Assembly: GCA_913055915.1 (NCBI GenBank)
Contig: CAJXKL010000006.1
Span: forward strand, 1 to 64,000
Direction: 5' to 3'
Length of the DNA: 64,000 nucleotides
DNA from: an uncultured Candidatus Nemicrothrix sp.
GTDB taxonomy: Bacteria; Actinomycetota; Acidimicrobiia; Acidimicrobiales; MedAcidi-G1
Below the pieces are notes generated by a model that worked only from the letters and a program-made list of their open reading frames with translations, did not search any database and was not told the origin of the DNA. Below, in pieces: positions 38,811 through 47,791 of this stretch. The stretch's first letter is position 1; every line of letters starts with the position of its first letter. The position numbers and the translations under genes were made by a program.

Positions 38811-40076
38811 ATGGGAGCGCTAGACGGTCGCCGGATCGTCCTCGGGGTAACCGGGGGCATCGCCGCCTACAAGGCGATTGAGGTGTGTCGTCGTCTCGTC
38901 GATTCGGGTGCCCACGTGGCACCGGTGATGACCGGCGGGGCAATGCGTTTTGTCGGACGTGCAACCTTTGACGCTCTTGCCTCGGAGTCGACCCAGGTGT
39001 CGCTCTGGGACGAGGAGCACCCGGTACCCCACACCCGCCTCGGGCAGGGTGCCGATCTCGTCGTGGTCTGCCCGGCAACGGCCCGACTGCTGGCCGACTA
39101 CCGCATGGGGCGCTCCGGCGACCTCCTGACGGCGACCCTCATGGCCACCCGCGCACCCGTCGTGGTCTGCCCGGCCATGCACACCGAGATGTGGGAGCAG
39201 CCGGCCGTGCAGGAGAACGTTGCTGTGCTCGCCGAGCGCGGCGTCACCATTGTGGGGCCCGAGTACGGTCGCCTGGCAGGTGGCGACGTCGGAGCCGGCC
39301 GTCTGGCCGACCCGGTGGACATCCTGGCGGCAATCGACTCCATCCTGGGAGGGGACGGCTCTACCGCTGGCGGCGACATGGCGGGCCTCGAGGTGCTGGT
39401 AACAGCAGGCGGAACCAGGGAGCCGATCTGCCCCGTGCGCTACGTCGGCAACCGGTCATCCGGAAAGCAGGGCCATGCCCTCGCCCTGGTTGCAGCATCC
39501 CGCGGCGCCAAGGTGAGGTGCGTCACCACCCAGCCCGATACCGCACCGGACATCATCGGAATCGAGGTGCTCGCCGTCGAGACGGCAGCAGAAATGGCTG
39601 CTGCAGTTCTCAACAGTTCTACCAGCGCCGACATAGTCCTGATGGCCGCTGCGGTAGCCGACTTCAGACCGGTAGAGGTGGCCGGGTCCAAGTTCAAGAA
39701 GGCCGACGGCGCCCCCGAGATCATGCTCGAGCCGACCACCGACATCCTGGCCGAACTGGGCCGCAACCGGTCGCCAGGCCAGGTGCTCGTGGGGTTCGCC
39801 GCCGAGACCGATCATCTCAGGCAGAATGCGACCTCCAAGCTGGAATCCAAGGGGATCGACATGATCGTCGCAAACGACGTCTCGACAGCAGGTGTCGGTT
39901 TCGGGCACGACACCAACGCCGTGCTGTTGCTCGACCGGAGCGGAGGGACAACCGAGGTCCCGCTGTCTGACAAGCACCAGGTCGCTGCTGCGGTGTTGGA
40001 TGCAGCCCTCAGATGCCTGCACAATGCCTCGGAGGCCGGTGGCGTAACCGGCCCAGGAGAGGGCGTGACAGGGTGA
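38811..40076 (+). CDS. coaBC: Bifunctional phosphopantothenoylcysteine decarboxylase/synthase CoaBC
   Basis: Two steps of coenzyme A synthesis in one 421-aa protein. N-terminal flavoprotein CoaC: '[20 protein letters not shown]', '[20 protein letters not shown]', '[18 protein letters not shown]' (His in the PAMN motif is a variant known in actinobacteria). C-terminal CoaB: '[32 protein letters not shown]' region, '[14 protein letters not shown]', 'GFAAET', and '[20 protein letters not shown]'. The stop overlaps the metK start (GTGA). Confidence 0.95.
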   Translation: MGALDGRRIVLGVTGGIAAYKAIEVCRRLVDSGAHVAPVMTGGAMRFVGRATFDALASESTQVSLWDEEHPVPHTRLGQGADLVVVCPATARLLADYRMGRSGDLLTATLMATRAPVVVCPAMHTEMWEQPAVQENVAVLAERGVTIVGPEYGRLAGGDVGAGRLADPVDILAAIDSILGGDGSTAGGDMAGLEVLVTAGGTREPICPVRYVGNRSSGKQGHALALVAASRGAKVRCVTTQPDTAPDIIGIEVLAVETAAEMAAAVLNSSTSADIVLMAAAVADFRPVEVAGSKFKKADGAPEIMLEPTTDILAELGRNRSPGQVLVGFAAETDHLRQNATSKLESKGIDMIVANDVSTAGVGFGHDTNAVLLLDRSGGTTEVPLSDKHQVAAAVLDAALRCLHNASEAGGVTGPGEGVTG

Positions 40077-41269
40077 GCGACAACTGGACCTTCACCTCGG
40101 AGTCTGTCTCCGAGGGCCATCCCGACAAGATGGCCGACCAGATCTCCGACTCCATTCTCGACGCCCTCATCGACGAGGACCCCGAGAGCAGGGTCGCCTG
40201 TGAGACCCTCATCACGACCGGTATGTGTGTCGTGGCCGGCGAGATCCACACGGGGGCCTACGTGGACATCCCGCGGACCGTTCGCCAGACCATCTGCGAG
40301 ATCGGATACGACCGCGAGGACTTCGGCTTCGACGGTAACACCTGCGGTGTCATGGTGGCCATCGACGAGCAGTCGCCAGACATCGCCCAGGGCGTCGACA
40401 AGTCCGAGGAGTCACGCTCCGGCGCCGACGGTGCCGGGGACCAGTTCGAGTCCCAGGGTGCCGGCGACCAGGGAATGATGTTCGGCTACGCCTGCAGCGA
40501 GACCGATGTGTTCATGCCGTTGCCGATCCACCTGGCCCACCGCATGGCGGAACGCCACGCCGAGATCCGCAAGGCCGGCACCATCCCGTACCTGCGGCCC
40601 GACGCCAAGACCCAGGTCACCTTCGACTACGAGGGAGGCCGTCCGGTCAGGCTTCGCACCGTCCTCGTCTCGACTCAGCACAACGACGGCATCAGCCGCG
40701 ACTCCATGATCCGCCCCGATCTGATCGAGCACGTGATCCGCCCGGTAATTCCCGAGCAGTTCGCCGACGACGACTACGAGGTCCTCGTCAACCCGACGGG
40801 TCGCTTCGTGGTGGGTGGACCCGTGGGCGACGCAGGCCTGACGGGACGCAAGATCATCGTCGACACCTACGGCGGCATGGCCCGTCATGGCGGTGGTGCC
40901 TTCTCCGGTAAGGACCCCAGCAAGGTCGACAGGTCCGCCGCCTACGCAACCCGCTGGGTGGCCAAGAACCTGGTTGCAGCCGGCGCCGCGTCCCGGTGTG
41001 AGGTGCAGGTGGCATACGCAATCGGCATGTCGCGTCCGTTGTCGATCCGGGTTGAGACCTTCGGCACCGAAGCCGTCGACCCGGGCCGCATAGCCGAGTG
41101 CGTCGACGAGGTCTTCGACCTGCGACCGGCTGCGATTGTCGACGCGCTCGACCTGTGTCGACCCATCTACCGACGTACAGCTGCCTACGGGCACTTCGGC
41201 CGCGAGGGCTTCCCGTGGGAGGCTACCGACAGGGTAGACGCCGTGCGATCCCACCTGGGCCTGGACTGA
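40073..41269 (+). CDS. metK: S-adenosylmethionine synthetase
   Basis: Forms SAM from methionine and ATP. The 398-aa protein has '[27 protein letters not shown]', '[21 protein letters not shown]', '[13 protein letters not shown]' and the loop '[22 protein letters not shown]', with all parts of the three-fold repeat present. The start is the GTG that overlaps the coaBC stop; upstream codons in this frame overlap coaBC. Confidence 0.97.
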   Translation: MSDNWTFTSESVSEGHPDKMADQISDSILDALIDEDPESRVACETLITTGMCVVAGEIHTGAYVDIPRTVRQTICEIGYDREDFGFDGNTCGVMVAIDEQSPDIAQGVDKSEESRSGADGAGDQFESQGAGDQGMMFGYACSETDVFMPLPIHLAHRMAERHAEIRKAGTIPYLRPDAKTQVTFDYEGGRPVRLRTVLVSTQHNDGISRDSMIRPDLIEHVIRPVIPEQFADDDYEVLVNPTGRFVVGGPVGDAGLTGRKIIVDTYGGMARHGGGAFSGKDPSKVDRSAAYATRWVAKNLVAAGAASRCEVQVAYAIGMSRPLSIRVETFGTEAVDPGRIAECVDEVFDLRPAAIVDALDLCRPIYRRTAAYGHFGREGFPWEATDRVDAVRSHLGLD

Positions 41270-41280
41270 GACGGACCGGG

Positions 41281-43134
41281 GTGGCTGGCGGCACGGCCGA
41301 CCAGGGGCGCCTCGACCTGGACCTCACTACAACAGATCCGGTCCCGGCTGAACCAGCCGTAGGGGCCGACCCGACCCTGCCGGCCGGTTCGCGCATCGTC
41401 CGCATCCTGCCAGACGTAGCGGCACTGGAGCGCACCTTCGACTACCTGGTTCCACCCTCTTGGGCCGATGACGGGCGTGGACAGCGCCTGGTCGTCGGGT
41501 CAAGGGTCCGCATGGTCCTCGCCGGCCGCCGGGTCGGTGGCTGGGTGGTCGAAGACGACGTTGAACCGCCACCGGGCGTGGCACTGCGGAGCCTCACAAA
41601 GTCGAGCGGCATGGGCCCCTCACCCGAGGTGATCGACCTGGTGCGCTGGGCGGCCCACCGGTGGGCCGGGCGCCTCAACGGCCTCCTGGGTACGGCCTCG
41701 CCACCGAACGTCGTCGAGTCGCTGCCCCCGGCTCCGCCCAGGCCGACAATCCCACCGGCAACCGCCACATGGGTGGTGCGGGCCCTCGAGGTTCCGCGGG
41801 CGGTCGTGCGGCTGCCACCCGGTGCCGATGTGGCGCCCCTGGTCACCGAGGCGGCCAGGAGGGGCGATGCCCTGGTCCTGTTTTCCACCGTTCCCGCAGC
41901 CGAACACATGGCTTCCCGCCTTCACGAGATGGGCCTGCCCGTGTCGCTCGCGCAGCGGCAGTGGGCAGGCTCTGCTGCAGGTGGCCTGGTGGTCGGCTCA
42001 CGTGCAGCGGCGCTGGCTCCGGTGGCGAACCTGGCCGCCGTCGTGGTGGTCGACGAGCACGACGAGACCTACCAGGAGGAGAGGGCACCGACCTGGCATG
42101 CCCGTGACCTGGCGGCCGAGAGGGCACGTAGGGCCGGCGTTCCTTGTGTGCTGACGTCGCCGTCTCCGAGCCTCGAAGCCCTCGGGTGGGGCGAGTTGAT
42201 GGTGCCCTCCCGGGCAGAGGAGCGCGACGGCTGGCCGATCCTGGACCTGCACGACCGCCGCGACGACGACCCGGTGAGGTCTGGCCTGTTGGGCCAGCGC
42301 CTCGTCGACGTGCTCCGCGGTGCCGAGGGCGACCCTGTCGTGTGCGTGTTGAACCGGCGGGGCCGCTCCCGCCTGCTGGTCTGCAACGCCTGCGGTGGCC
42401 TTGTTCGTTGCCCGGAGCACCAGGTTCCGATGATCCAGGAGGATGAGGACACGCTGGCCTGCCCGGTGGACGGCACACGACGCCCGCAGGTCTGCGACGA
42501 GTGCGGGGCTACACGGTTCAAGAACCTGCGGGCCGGGGTGGCGCGGGTGCGCGAGGAGTTGGAGGCCCTGGCGAACAGGCCCGTGCTGGAGGTCACAGGT
42601 GACACCGACGTTCCCGATGGGGGCCTCAGTGACCATGCCGTCTACGTAGGGACCGAGGCGGTGCTGTACCGTGTCGACTCCGCAGCCAGGGTCGTGTTCC
42701 TGGAGTTCGACCAGGAACTCCTGGTTCCGCGGATGCGTGCGGCGGAACAGGCAATGGCCCTCCTGATCCGGGCGGCACGCCTGGTGGGGGGTCGCTTCGA
42801 CGGTGGTCGGATCGTCGTCCAGACCCGGATGCCCGAACATGAGGTCCTTCAGGCCGTCCTGCACGCCGACCCGGGGCGCCTGGTGGAACCTGAGTTGGCC
42901 CGTCGTCGACTCCTGAACCTGCCGCCCTGCTCGGCGCTGGCAAGGGTCTCTGGCCCGCCCGCCGCCGAGTTCATCACCAACATGGGATCGCCTGACGGTA
43001 TAGACCTGCTGGGGCCACGCGACGGAGCCTGGCTGGTGCGGGCGCCTGACCATGACCGGCTCAGCGAGGTGCTTGCCGCCGTGGAGCGCCCCAAGGGCCG
43101 GCTCAGGATCGAGGTCGACCCACCCCGGGCATGA
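41281..43134 (+). CDS. priA: PriA-like primosomal protein N', helicase motifs degenerate
   Basis: Homologue of the replication restart helicase. The 617-aa protein keeps the N-terminal 3'-DNA-binding domain ('ALERTFDYLVPP') and the general PriA layout, but where Walker A should be it reads 'VRLPPGADVAP' (residues ~176-186), so ATP binding is not expected. The DEAH region is 'VVDEHDETYQEERAPTWHARDLA' (Asp258-His260). The zinc-binding part retains 'CNACGG' and 'CDECGA' but has lost some cysteines of the other pairs ('RCPEH', 'LACPVDG'). Walker A loss is known in actinobacterial PriA. Confidence 0.88.
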   Translation: MAGGTADQGRLDLDLTTTDPVPAEPAVGADPTLPAGSRIVRILPDVAALERTFDYLVPPSWADDGRGQRLVVGSRVRMVLAGRRVGGWVVEDDVEPPPGVALRSLTKSSGMGPSPEVIDLVRWAAHRWAGRLNGLLGTASPPNVVESLPPAPPRPTIPPATATWVVRALEVPRAVVRLPPGADVAPLVTEAARRGDALVLFSTVPAAEHMASRLHEMGLPVSLAQRQWAGSAAGGLVVGSRAAALAPVANLAAVVVVDEHDETYQEERAPTWHARDLAAERARRAGVPCVLTSPSPSLEALGWGELMVPSRAEERDGWPILDLHDRRDDDPVRSGLLGQRLVDVLRGAEGDPVVCVLNRRGRSRLLVCNACGGLVRCPEHQVPMIQEDEDTLACPVDGTRRPQVCDECGATRFKNLRAGVARVREELEALANRPVLEVTGDTDVPDGGLSDHAVYVGTEAVLYRVDSAARVVFLEFDQELLVPRMRAAEQAMALLIRAARLVGGRFDGGRIVVQTRMPEHEVLQAVLHADPGRLVEPELARRRLLNLPPCSALARVSGPPAAEFITNMGSPDGIDLLGPRDGAWLVRAPDHDRLSEVLAAVERPKGRLRIEVDPPRA

Positions 43135-43140
43135 CCACCA

Positions 43141-43659
43141 CTACCAGAGCCGGCGGTGGACCTCGTAGAGGGCGATGGCCCCAGCCGCTGCGACGTTGAG
43201 GCTGCCGACCTTTCCTAACTGGGGGATGAAGGCCACCGAGCCACAGGCTTCGAATACCACGCCTGAAAGGCCCCGGTCCTCGTGGCCGAGTGCGAGGCAC
43301 GTCCTTTCCGGGAACCGGGCCTCGTGCAGTGGGACAGCGCCGTCGGACAACTCGATTCCGACGAGGCCGTAGCCGCCTGCGGCCAGGTCGGCGACCGCCT
43401 CCTCGGCTGTCTCGGTGATGGTCCAGGTGAGATAGCGGCCGGTACCGAGGGCGGTCTTGGCGGTCTTGGCATGCGTTGGGGCCGCAGTGGCGCCGGCCAA
43501 CCACAGGTGTGACACCCGGTAGGCGGCGGCGGTGCGCAGGATGGCACCCACGTTGTAGGGCGTCTGGACGCTGTCGAGCAGCAGCGCCACGTCGGTATCG
43601 GCACGCCGCCGCCACTCGCGGTGGAGGCGCTTGAGGCCGGTGCTGTCCAGGTTCTTCAC
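43141..43659 (-). CDS. SpoU/TrmH-family RNA 2'-O-methyltransferase
   Basis: A 172-aa SPOUT methyltransferase reduced to the catalytic domain: motif 1 'SVQTPYNVGAILRTAAAYRV', motif 2 'LALGHEDRGLS' and the knot motif 3 'GSLNVAAAGAIALYEVHRRL'. It lacks the N-terminal substrate-binding domain of longer family members, so it is closest to TrmL/TrmH-like tRNA or rRNA enzymes; the target is unknown. Start is a GTG overlapping the stop of the upstream methyltransferase gene. It ends 6 nt from the convergent priA stop. Confidence 0.85.
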   Translation of the reverse strand: MKNLDSTGLKRLHREWRRRADTDVALLLDSVQTPYNVGAILRTAAAYRVSHLWLAGATAAPTHAKTAKTALGTGRYLTWTITETAEEAVADLAAGGYGLVGIELSDGAVPLHEARFPERTCLALGHEDRGLSGVVFEACGSVAFIPQLGKVGSLNVAAAGAIALYEVHRRLW

Positions 43660-44291
43660 GGCTGGTCCTTGTCGGTGTCTGTGAGTTGGCGGGCGGACAC
43701 GTCGAGGAGGCGAAAGCCCTTGCGTGATGCACGCCGCTGCGTGGTCCAACCCTCGCCTGTGAGCCACCTGGCCAGCGAGTCGGAGCCCAGGTGGCGTTGC
43801 ACGACGAGGTGGGCTGTGCCCTCTGGAGCCAGCCGGTCCAGCCACGTGGACAACAGGTCGTGGAGCGCCGCCTTGCCGACACGGATCGGCGGGTTGGACC
43901 AGATGGCGTTGAACGCCACGTCGTCGGGCATGTCGTCGGGTGTGGTCACGACCACGTTGTCGAGGCCCGCCGAAGCGGCGTTGGATCGACACAGGTCCAG
44001 CGCCCTCTCGTTCACGTCTACGGCCCACACCCGTGAGCCGGGACTACGCACGGCCAGGGCGCAGGCGATGGGTCCGTAGCCGCATCCCAGGTCCATTAGT
44101 TCGGTGGCACCTTGGGTCGGTACCGCTCCCTCCATGAGGAGGAACCGGGTGCCGCGGTCGATGCGTGCACCCGAGAAGACTCCACTGTCGGTCTCGAGGG
44201 TGACCTCCAGGTCTGGTAGCAGCAGGGTGATCTGGTCGGGGCGCGACCCGACCTCGGGCCGGCTGGTCCAGTACTGCTGATCGCCGGTCAC
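43656..44291 (-). CDS. RsmC-like class I SAM-dependent methyltransferase
   Basis: A 211-aa protein with the methyltransferase small domain: 'GVFSGARIDRGTRFLL', SAM loop 'ELMDLGCGYGPIACALAV', 'VWAVDVNERALDLC' and the catalytic 'AIWSNPPIRVGKAAL'. The NPPI motif points to methylation of an exocyclic base amine, as in RsmC (m2G in 16S rRNA). It lacks the extra N-terminal domain of E. coli RsmC, like other short actinobacterial members. GTG start preceded by GAGGAG. Divergent from def and coupled to the SpoU gene by a GTGA overlap. Confidence 0.85.
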   Translation of the reverse strand: MTGDQQYWTSRPEVGSRPDQITLLLPDLEVTLETDSGVFSGARIDRGTRFLLMEGAVPTQGATELMDLGCGYGPIACALAVRSPGSRVWAVDVNERALDLCRSNAASAGLDNVVVTTPDDMPDDVAFNAIWSNPPIRVGKAALHDLLSTWLDRLAPEGTAHLVVQRHLGSDSLARWLTGEGWTTQRRASRKGFRLLDVSARQLTDTDKDQP

Positions 44292-44324
44292 CTCGTCACT
44301 CCTCTGGCCATCATGCCCCGACGG

Positions 44325-44330
44325 TAGCCT
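44325..44330 (+). promoter_or_regulatory. -10-like hexamer of def (leaderless pattern)
   Basis: TAGCCT ends 6 nt before the def GTG, inside the 45-nt gap between the divergent def and methyltransferase genes. Confidence 0.5.
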
Positions 44331-44336
44331 TGCGTC

Positions 44337-44873
44337 GTGAGCACCCGGGAGATCCGCATCATCGGCGACCCGGTCCTGCGAAAGCCTGCGACCGAGGTGA
44401 CCGAGTTGAACGGTGCCCTGGCGCGCCTGGCCGACGAGATGGTCGAAACCATGTACGAGGCCCCGGGATTGGGGCTGGCCGCACCCCAGGTGGGGGTGCA
44501 GAAGCGCTTCTTCGTGTACGACCTCGGCGAGGGGCCCAGTGCCATCGTGAACCCCACGATCCGCGAATCCGACGGCGAATGGCTCTTCGAAGAAGGCTGC
44601 CTCTCCGTCCCCGGGTTCTCGTGGGAGATCCTCCGCCCAAGGACCATCCACCTGGTCGGAGTCGACATGAACGGCAACGACGTGTCCATCGAGGCCGACG
44701 AACTCGAGGCCCGCCTGTTCCAGCACGAACTGGACCACCTCGACGGCATCCTCCTCGTCGACCACCTCGACGAGGACCAGGCACGTGAGGCCCGCAGGGC
44801 CCTCCGGGAACTGACGTTCTCCGGTCCACCGGCCGCCCGTTCAACTCCAGACGGTGGACTGCGATTGCTCTGA
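44337..44873 (+). CDS. def: Peptide deformylase
   Basis: Removes the formyl group from new proteins. The 178-aa protein has motif I 'GLGLAAPQVG' (44-53), motif II 'EGCLSVPGF' with metal ligand Cys88, and motif III 'QHELDHLDG' with His130, Glu131 and His134. All metal and catalytic residues are present. GTG start 6 nt after a -10-like hexamer. Its stop shares bases with the probable CTG start of fmt. Confidence 0.96.
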   Translation: MSTREIRIIGDPVLRKPATEVTELNGALARLADEMVETMYEAPGLGLAAPQVGVQKRFFVYDLGEGPSAIVNPTIRESDGEWLFEEGCLSVPGFSWEILRPRTIHLVGVDMNGNDVSIEADELEARLFQHELDHLDGILLVDHLDEDQAREARRALRELTFSGPPAARSTPDGGLRLL

Positions 44874-45754
44874 GCGCGCCTCCTCCGGCGCATCACCGAC
44901 GGCTGGCCTTCCTGGGGACCCCCATGGCCTCGGTCAGGCCCCTCTTGGCCCTCCACGAGGCGGGCTACGAGATCGCCGTCGTGGTGACCGGAGAGGACCG
45001 TCGCCGTGCAAGGCGGGCCGAGCCCTCGCCGAGCCCCGTGAAGGAGGCCGCCCTGGGCCTCGGCCTGCCGGTCGCCCACGACCTGGCTGCGGTAAGCGAA
45101 AGCGGAGCCGACCTGGGTGTAGTCGTGGCGTACGGGAGTCTTATTCCGGCTGACCTGCTTGCTGCGGTTCCAATGGTGAACCTGCACTTCTCCCTGCTTC
45201 CACGTTGGCGGGGTGCGGCACCGGTGGAACGGGCCATCCTTGCCGGTGACACGACCACCGGGGTGTGTGTCATGGCCGTCGACGTCGAGCTCGACACCGG
45301 CGCCATCTTTGCCAGCATCGAGGTACCCATCGGGGCAGATGAGACGGCCGACTTCCTGCGGGACCGCCTCGTCGATGCCGGTGCCGGCCTGTTAGTCGAG
45401 ACCCTGGGGGCCGGGCTGGGTGAGCCGACGGAACAGGAGGGCGAGCCCGTCTACGCCCACAAGATCGAACAGGCCGACCTGGAATTGGACTGGTCCCGGC
45501 CGGCCACCGACCTCGAGAGGATCGTGCGGGTGGGGGGTGCCTGGACGACCTTCCGGGGGCGACGCCTGAAGGTCTGGGCCGCCTGGCTCGTAGACGGTGT
45601 CGACGCGGTGCCCGGATCCCTCCACGGCGACACGGTTGCGGCCGGCGAGGGTGCGCTTCGCCTGCTCGAGGTGCAGCCCGAGAGCCGTGGGCGTCAATCC
45701 GCCGAGGCCTGGTTAATGGGAGCACGCACCGAGCCCGGCGAGAGCCTGGGCTGA
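44870..45754 (+). CDS. fmt: Methionyl-tRNA formyltransferase, probable CTG start
   Basis: Formylates initiator Met-tRNA. The conserved first strand 'RLAFLGTPMASVRPLLALHEAGYEI' lies partly upstream of the first ATG (44924), and no ATG, GTG or TTG precedes it in frame after the def stop. CTG at 44870 overlaps the def stop as CTGA, the same geometry as the GTGA/ATGA junctions of this genome, and gives 294 aa. Active-site motif 'VNLHFSLLPRWRGAAPVERAI' has the catalytic Asn and His, and the Asp lies in 'VELDTGAIFA'. The C-terminal OB domain is short. Starting at 44924 would remove the first beta strand. Confidence 0.88.
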   Translation: MSAPPPAHHRRLAFLGTPMASVRPLLALHEAGYEIAVVVTGEDRRRARRAEPSPSPVKEAALGLGLPVAHDLAAVSESGADLGVVVAYGSLIPADLLAAVPMVNLHFSLLPRWRGAAPVERAILAGDTTTGVCVMAVDVELDTGAIFASIEVPIGADETADFLRDRLVDAGAGLLVETLGAGLGEPTEQEGEPVYAHKIEQADLELDWSRPATDLERIVRVGGAWTTFRGRRLKVWAAWLVDGVDAVPGSLHGDTVAAGEGALRLLEVQPESRGRQSAEAWLMGARTEPGESLG

Positions 45755-45762
45755 AGGCCGGA

Positions 45763-46878
45763 ATGGACGATCCCAGGCGCCTGGCCGTCGAGGTGCTCGG
45801 CAGGATCGAACGCGACGACGCGTTCGCCAACCTCGCCCTCGCCGCTGCCCTGGACCGGACCGACTTGGACCGTCGGGACCGGGCCTTCGTGACGGACCTG
45901 GTCTACGGCACGACGCGGATGCGGCGGGCCTGTGACCACATGGTCGACCGGTTCCTCCACGACGACGTGGAGCCGGATGTCAGGACCGTGTTGAGAATGG
46001 GCGCCTACCAGCTCCACTGGGGCGGCGTGCCCGCCCACGCCGCCGTGTCGGCAACTGTCGCTGTGGCGCCGCGTCGGGTACGTGGCCTGTGCAACGCCGT
46101 GCTGCGTCGTGTGTCAGAGAGTCAACCGAGCCCGCCCAGTAGGGCCGTGGAGTTGAGCTACCCCGACTGGATCCTCGAGACCCTCACAGCCGACCTGGGT
46201 GAGGCCGACGCCGTCGAGGCGTTGGAGGCCATGAACCGGCCCGCTGCGGCTGTGGTAAGGGAGGACGGCTACCACCAGGACAGGGCCTCACAGCTAGTGT
46301 CAGAGGTCGTGGCCGACGGCCTGGCTGACGGCGCCAGGGTGGCTGACCTGTGTGCCGCTCCCGGCGGAAAGGCCACGGCGGTTGCCTCCATGGGTGCGGC
46401 TGTGGTGGCAGCGGACCTGAGGCAGCGCCGCCTCAACCTGGTCAGGTCCAACGCCAAGGGCCTGGGCCTGAAACTGGGCCTTGTCGTTGCCGACGGCAGA
46501 CGGCCACCGTTGCGGCCCGGCAGCTTCGACCGGGTGCTCGTCGATGCCCCCTGCTCGGGCCTGGGCGTCCTGCGCCGTCGCGCCGACTCGCGCTGGCGTG
46601 TCAAGCCCGATGATGTGGCTGAACTGGCCGACCTGCAGGTGGACCTGCTGAACGCGGCCCTGCCCCTCGTGGCGTCCGGTGGGCTGCTGGTCTACAGCGT
46701 CTGCACGCTGACAGCCGCCGAGACAACCGGTGTTGACGAGCGGTTCCGTGAGGCTACCGGCGCAGTCCCGACAGGCCCACTGTCAACGCCATGGAGGGCC
46801 CACGGTGCAGGCGGCCTGCTGCTGCCCCAGGACCTCGACGCCGAGGGCATGGCGGTATTCCGGTACGAGGTGGCCTGA
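45763..46878 (+). CDS. rsmB: 16S rRNA (cytosine-5) methyltransferase RsmB/Sun
   Basis: Methylates C967 (E. coli numbering) of 16S rRNA. The 371-aa protein is shorter than E. coli RsmB (429). NusB-like RNA-binding N-terminal domain ('RRLAVEVLGRIERDDAFANLAL', 'RAFVTDLVYGTTRMRR'), then the m5C methyltransferase domain with 'VADLCAAPGGKATAVA', the motif IV cysteine in 'VDAPCSGLGVLRRRAD' and the nucleophile Cys in 'LVYSVCTLTAAET'. Eight nt after fmt; the def-fmt-rsmB order is classical. Confidence 0.94.
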   Translation: MDDPRRLAVEVLGRIERDDAFANLALAAALDRTDLDRRDRAFVTDLVYGTTRMRRACDHMVDRFLHDDVEPDVRTVLRMGAYQLHWGGVPAHAAVSATVAVAPRRVRGLCNAVLRRVSESQPSPPSRAVELSYPDWILETLTADLGEADAVEALEAMNRPAAAVVREDGYHQDRASQLVSEVVADGLADGARVADLCAAPGGKATAVASMGAAVVAADLRQRRLNLVRSNAKGLGLKLGLVVADGRRPPLRPGSFDRVLVDAPCSGLGVLRRRADSRWRVKPDDVAELADLQVDLLNAALPLVASGGLLVYSVCTLTAAETTGVDERFREATGAVPTGPLSTPWRAHGAGGLLLPQDLDAEGMAVFRYEVA

Positions 46879-46902
46879 GAGGCCCGGAAAGCCGGCCTCA
46901 GG
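46874..46902. terminator. Inverted repeat between convergent genes
   Basis: CCTGA...GGCC pairs with GGCC...TCAGG around a CGGAAAGCC loop, spanning the 19-nt gap between the rsmB stop and the stop of the minus-strand hydrolase. There is no T tract, but the position suits a bidirectional terminator. Confidence 0.4.
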
Positions 46903-47692
46903 GTGTCAGCAGGCGGCTGCCGAGGTGGTCGAGAACCCTTTCGAGGGCCTCCCGGGTCGGGTGTCCCGGCTCGTCGACCAGTTCCTCGGTGAGAACCGAG
47001 TGGGCCCGGGGGTCGATGCCGTGGGGGTTTCCGGGGGAGGAATCGATCTCGACGCCGATGAAGCCCTCACCCAACTCCTCGGCCAGGCGCTTGAAGCGCT
47101 CTGCGGGGACCATGGCATCGTTGGTGAAGCGCAGGCCGAGGGCACAGGTGCCCGCATCAACCCGGTCGCGCACGACCTCAAGGTCGCGGTCGGAAATGCC
47201 GAGGGAGCGCTTTCGCTTCTTCCCCAAGGGCAGCGGCAGGCTGGGTTGGCTGAGCACCGGCGCAAGGACCCGCTCGTCGACCATCATGCCCAGCGCGAAC
47301 CCGCCCGTGAAGCACATGCCGACGGCCCCCACACCGGGACCACCGCAGCGACCGTGTTCGAATGCCGCCAGTGCACGCAGCCAGTCGGTGACCGGCGAGG
47401 TGTGACGGCGCATCAGGGCGGTGAACTCGCGTGACACGCAGCCGCCCACAAGGCTCTTCAGCGTGTAGCCGGGTGTGGGCTCCCTGCCGGGTGTGCCGAA
47501 CAGTGACGGCATGACGGCGGTGCAGCCGATGTCGGCCACCCGCCGACCGAAGTCGGCGACGCGGGGGGTGATACCCGGCATCTCTGCCATGACGATCACG
47601 GCCGGCCCTCGGCCGGCCCGGAACACGGTGCGTGTGGTGCCACCGTGTGAGAACTGGCCGATCTCGAAACCGTCGAGAGCCTCAACGCCCAT
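46898..47692 (-). CDS. Dienelactone hydrolase-family alpha/beta hydrolase
   Basis: A 264-aa alpha/beta hydrolase. The nucleophile elbow 'GAVGMCFTGGF' has Cys127, as in dienelactone hydrolase (GxCxGG); a later Asp in 'RFTNDAMVP' and a His in 'DEPGHPTREALERVL' could complete the triad. 'VIVMAEMPGITPRVADFGRRVAD' is the family N-terminal part. The ATG has a GGGAGGTGG ribosome binding site. The substrate is unknown; it is the only gene here that is not clearly housekeeping, and stands alone between convergent rsmB and divergent mog. Confidence 0.83.
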   Translation of the reverse strand: MGVEALDGFEIGQFSHGGTTRTVFRAGRGPAVIVMAEMPGITPRVADFGRRVADIGCTAVMPSLFGTPGREPTPGYTLKSLVGGCVSREFTALMRRHTSPVTDWLRALAAFEHGRCGGPGVGAVGMCFTGGFALGMMVDERVLAPVLSQPSLPLPLGKKRKRSLGISDRDLEVVRDRVDAGTCALGLRFTNDAMVPAERFKRLAEELGEGFIGVEIDSSPGNPHGIDPRAHSVLTEELVDEPGHPTREALERVLDHLGSRLLTP

Positions 47693-47778
47693 TGTCAGCC
47701 ACCTCCCGTGGCGGGGTTCGTTACCGGTAGTGGCGACACTAGCGGGCCTCCGTTTCAGCCTGCGGGGAGACACGCCGG

Positions 47779-47784
47779 TACCCT
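47779..47784 (+). promoter_or_regulatory. -10-like hexamer of the MoaB/Mog gene (leaderless pattern)
   Basis: TACCCT ends 7 nt before the ATG at 47792. Confidence 0.45.
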
Positions 47785-47791
47785 CGTTGCC

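Noticed and set aside
39170-39195. Loss of the PAMN asparagine in CoaBC
   Set aside because: PAMHTEMW is, to my knowledge, the common form in actinobacterial CoaBC, so it is not a special feature of this gene.
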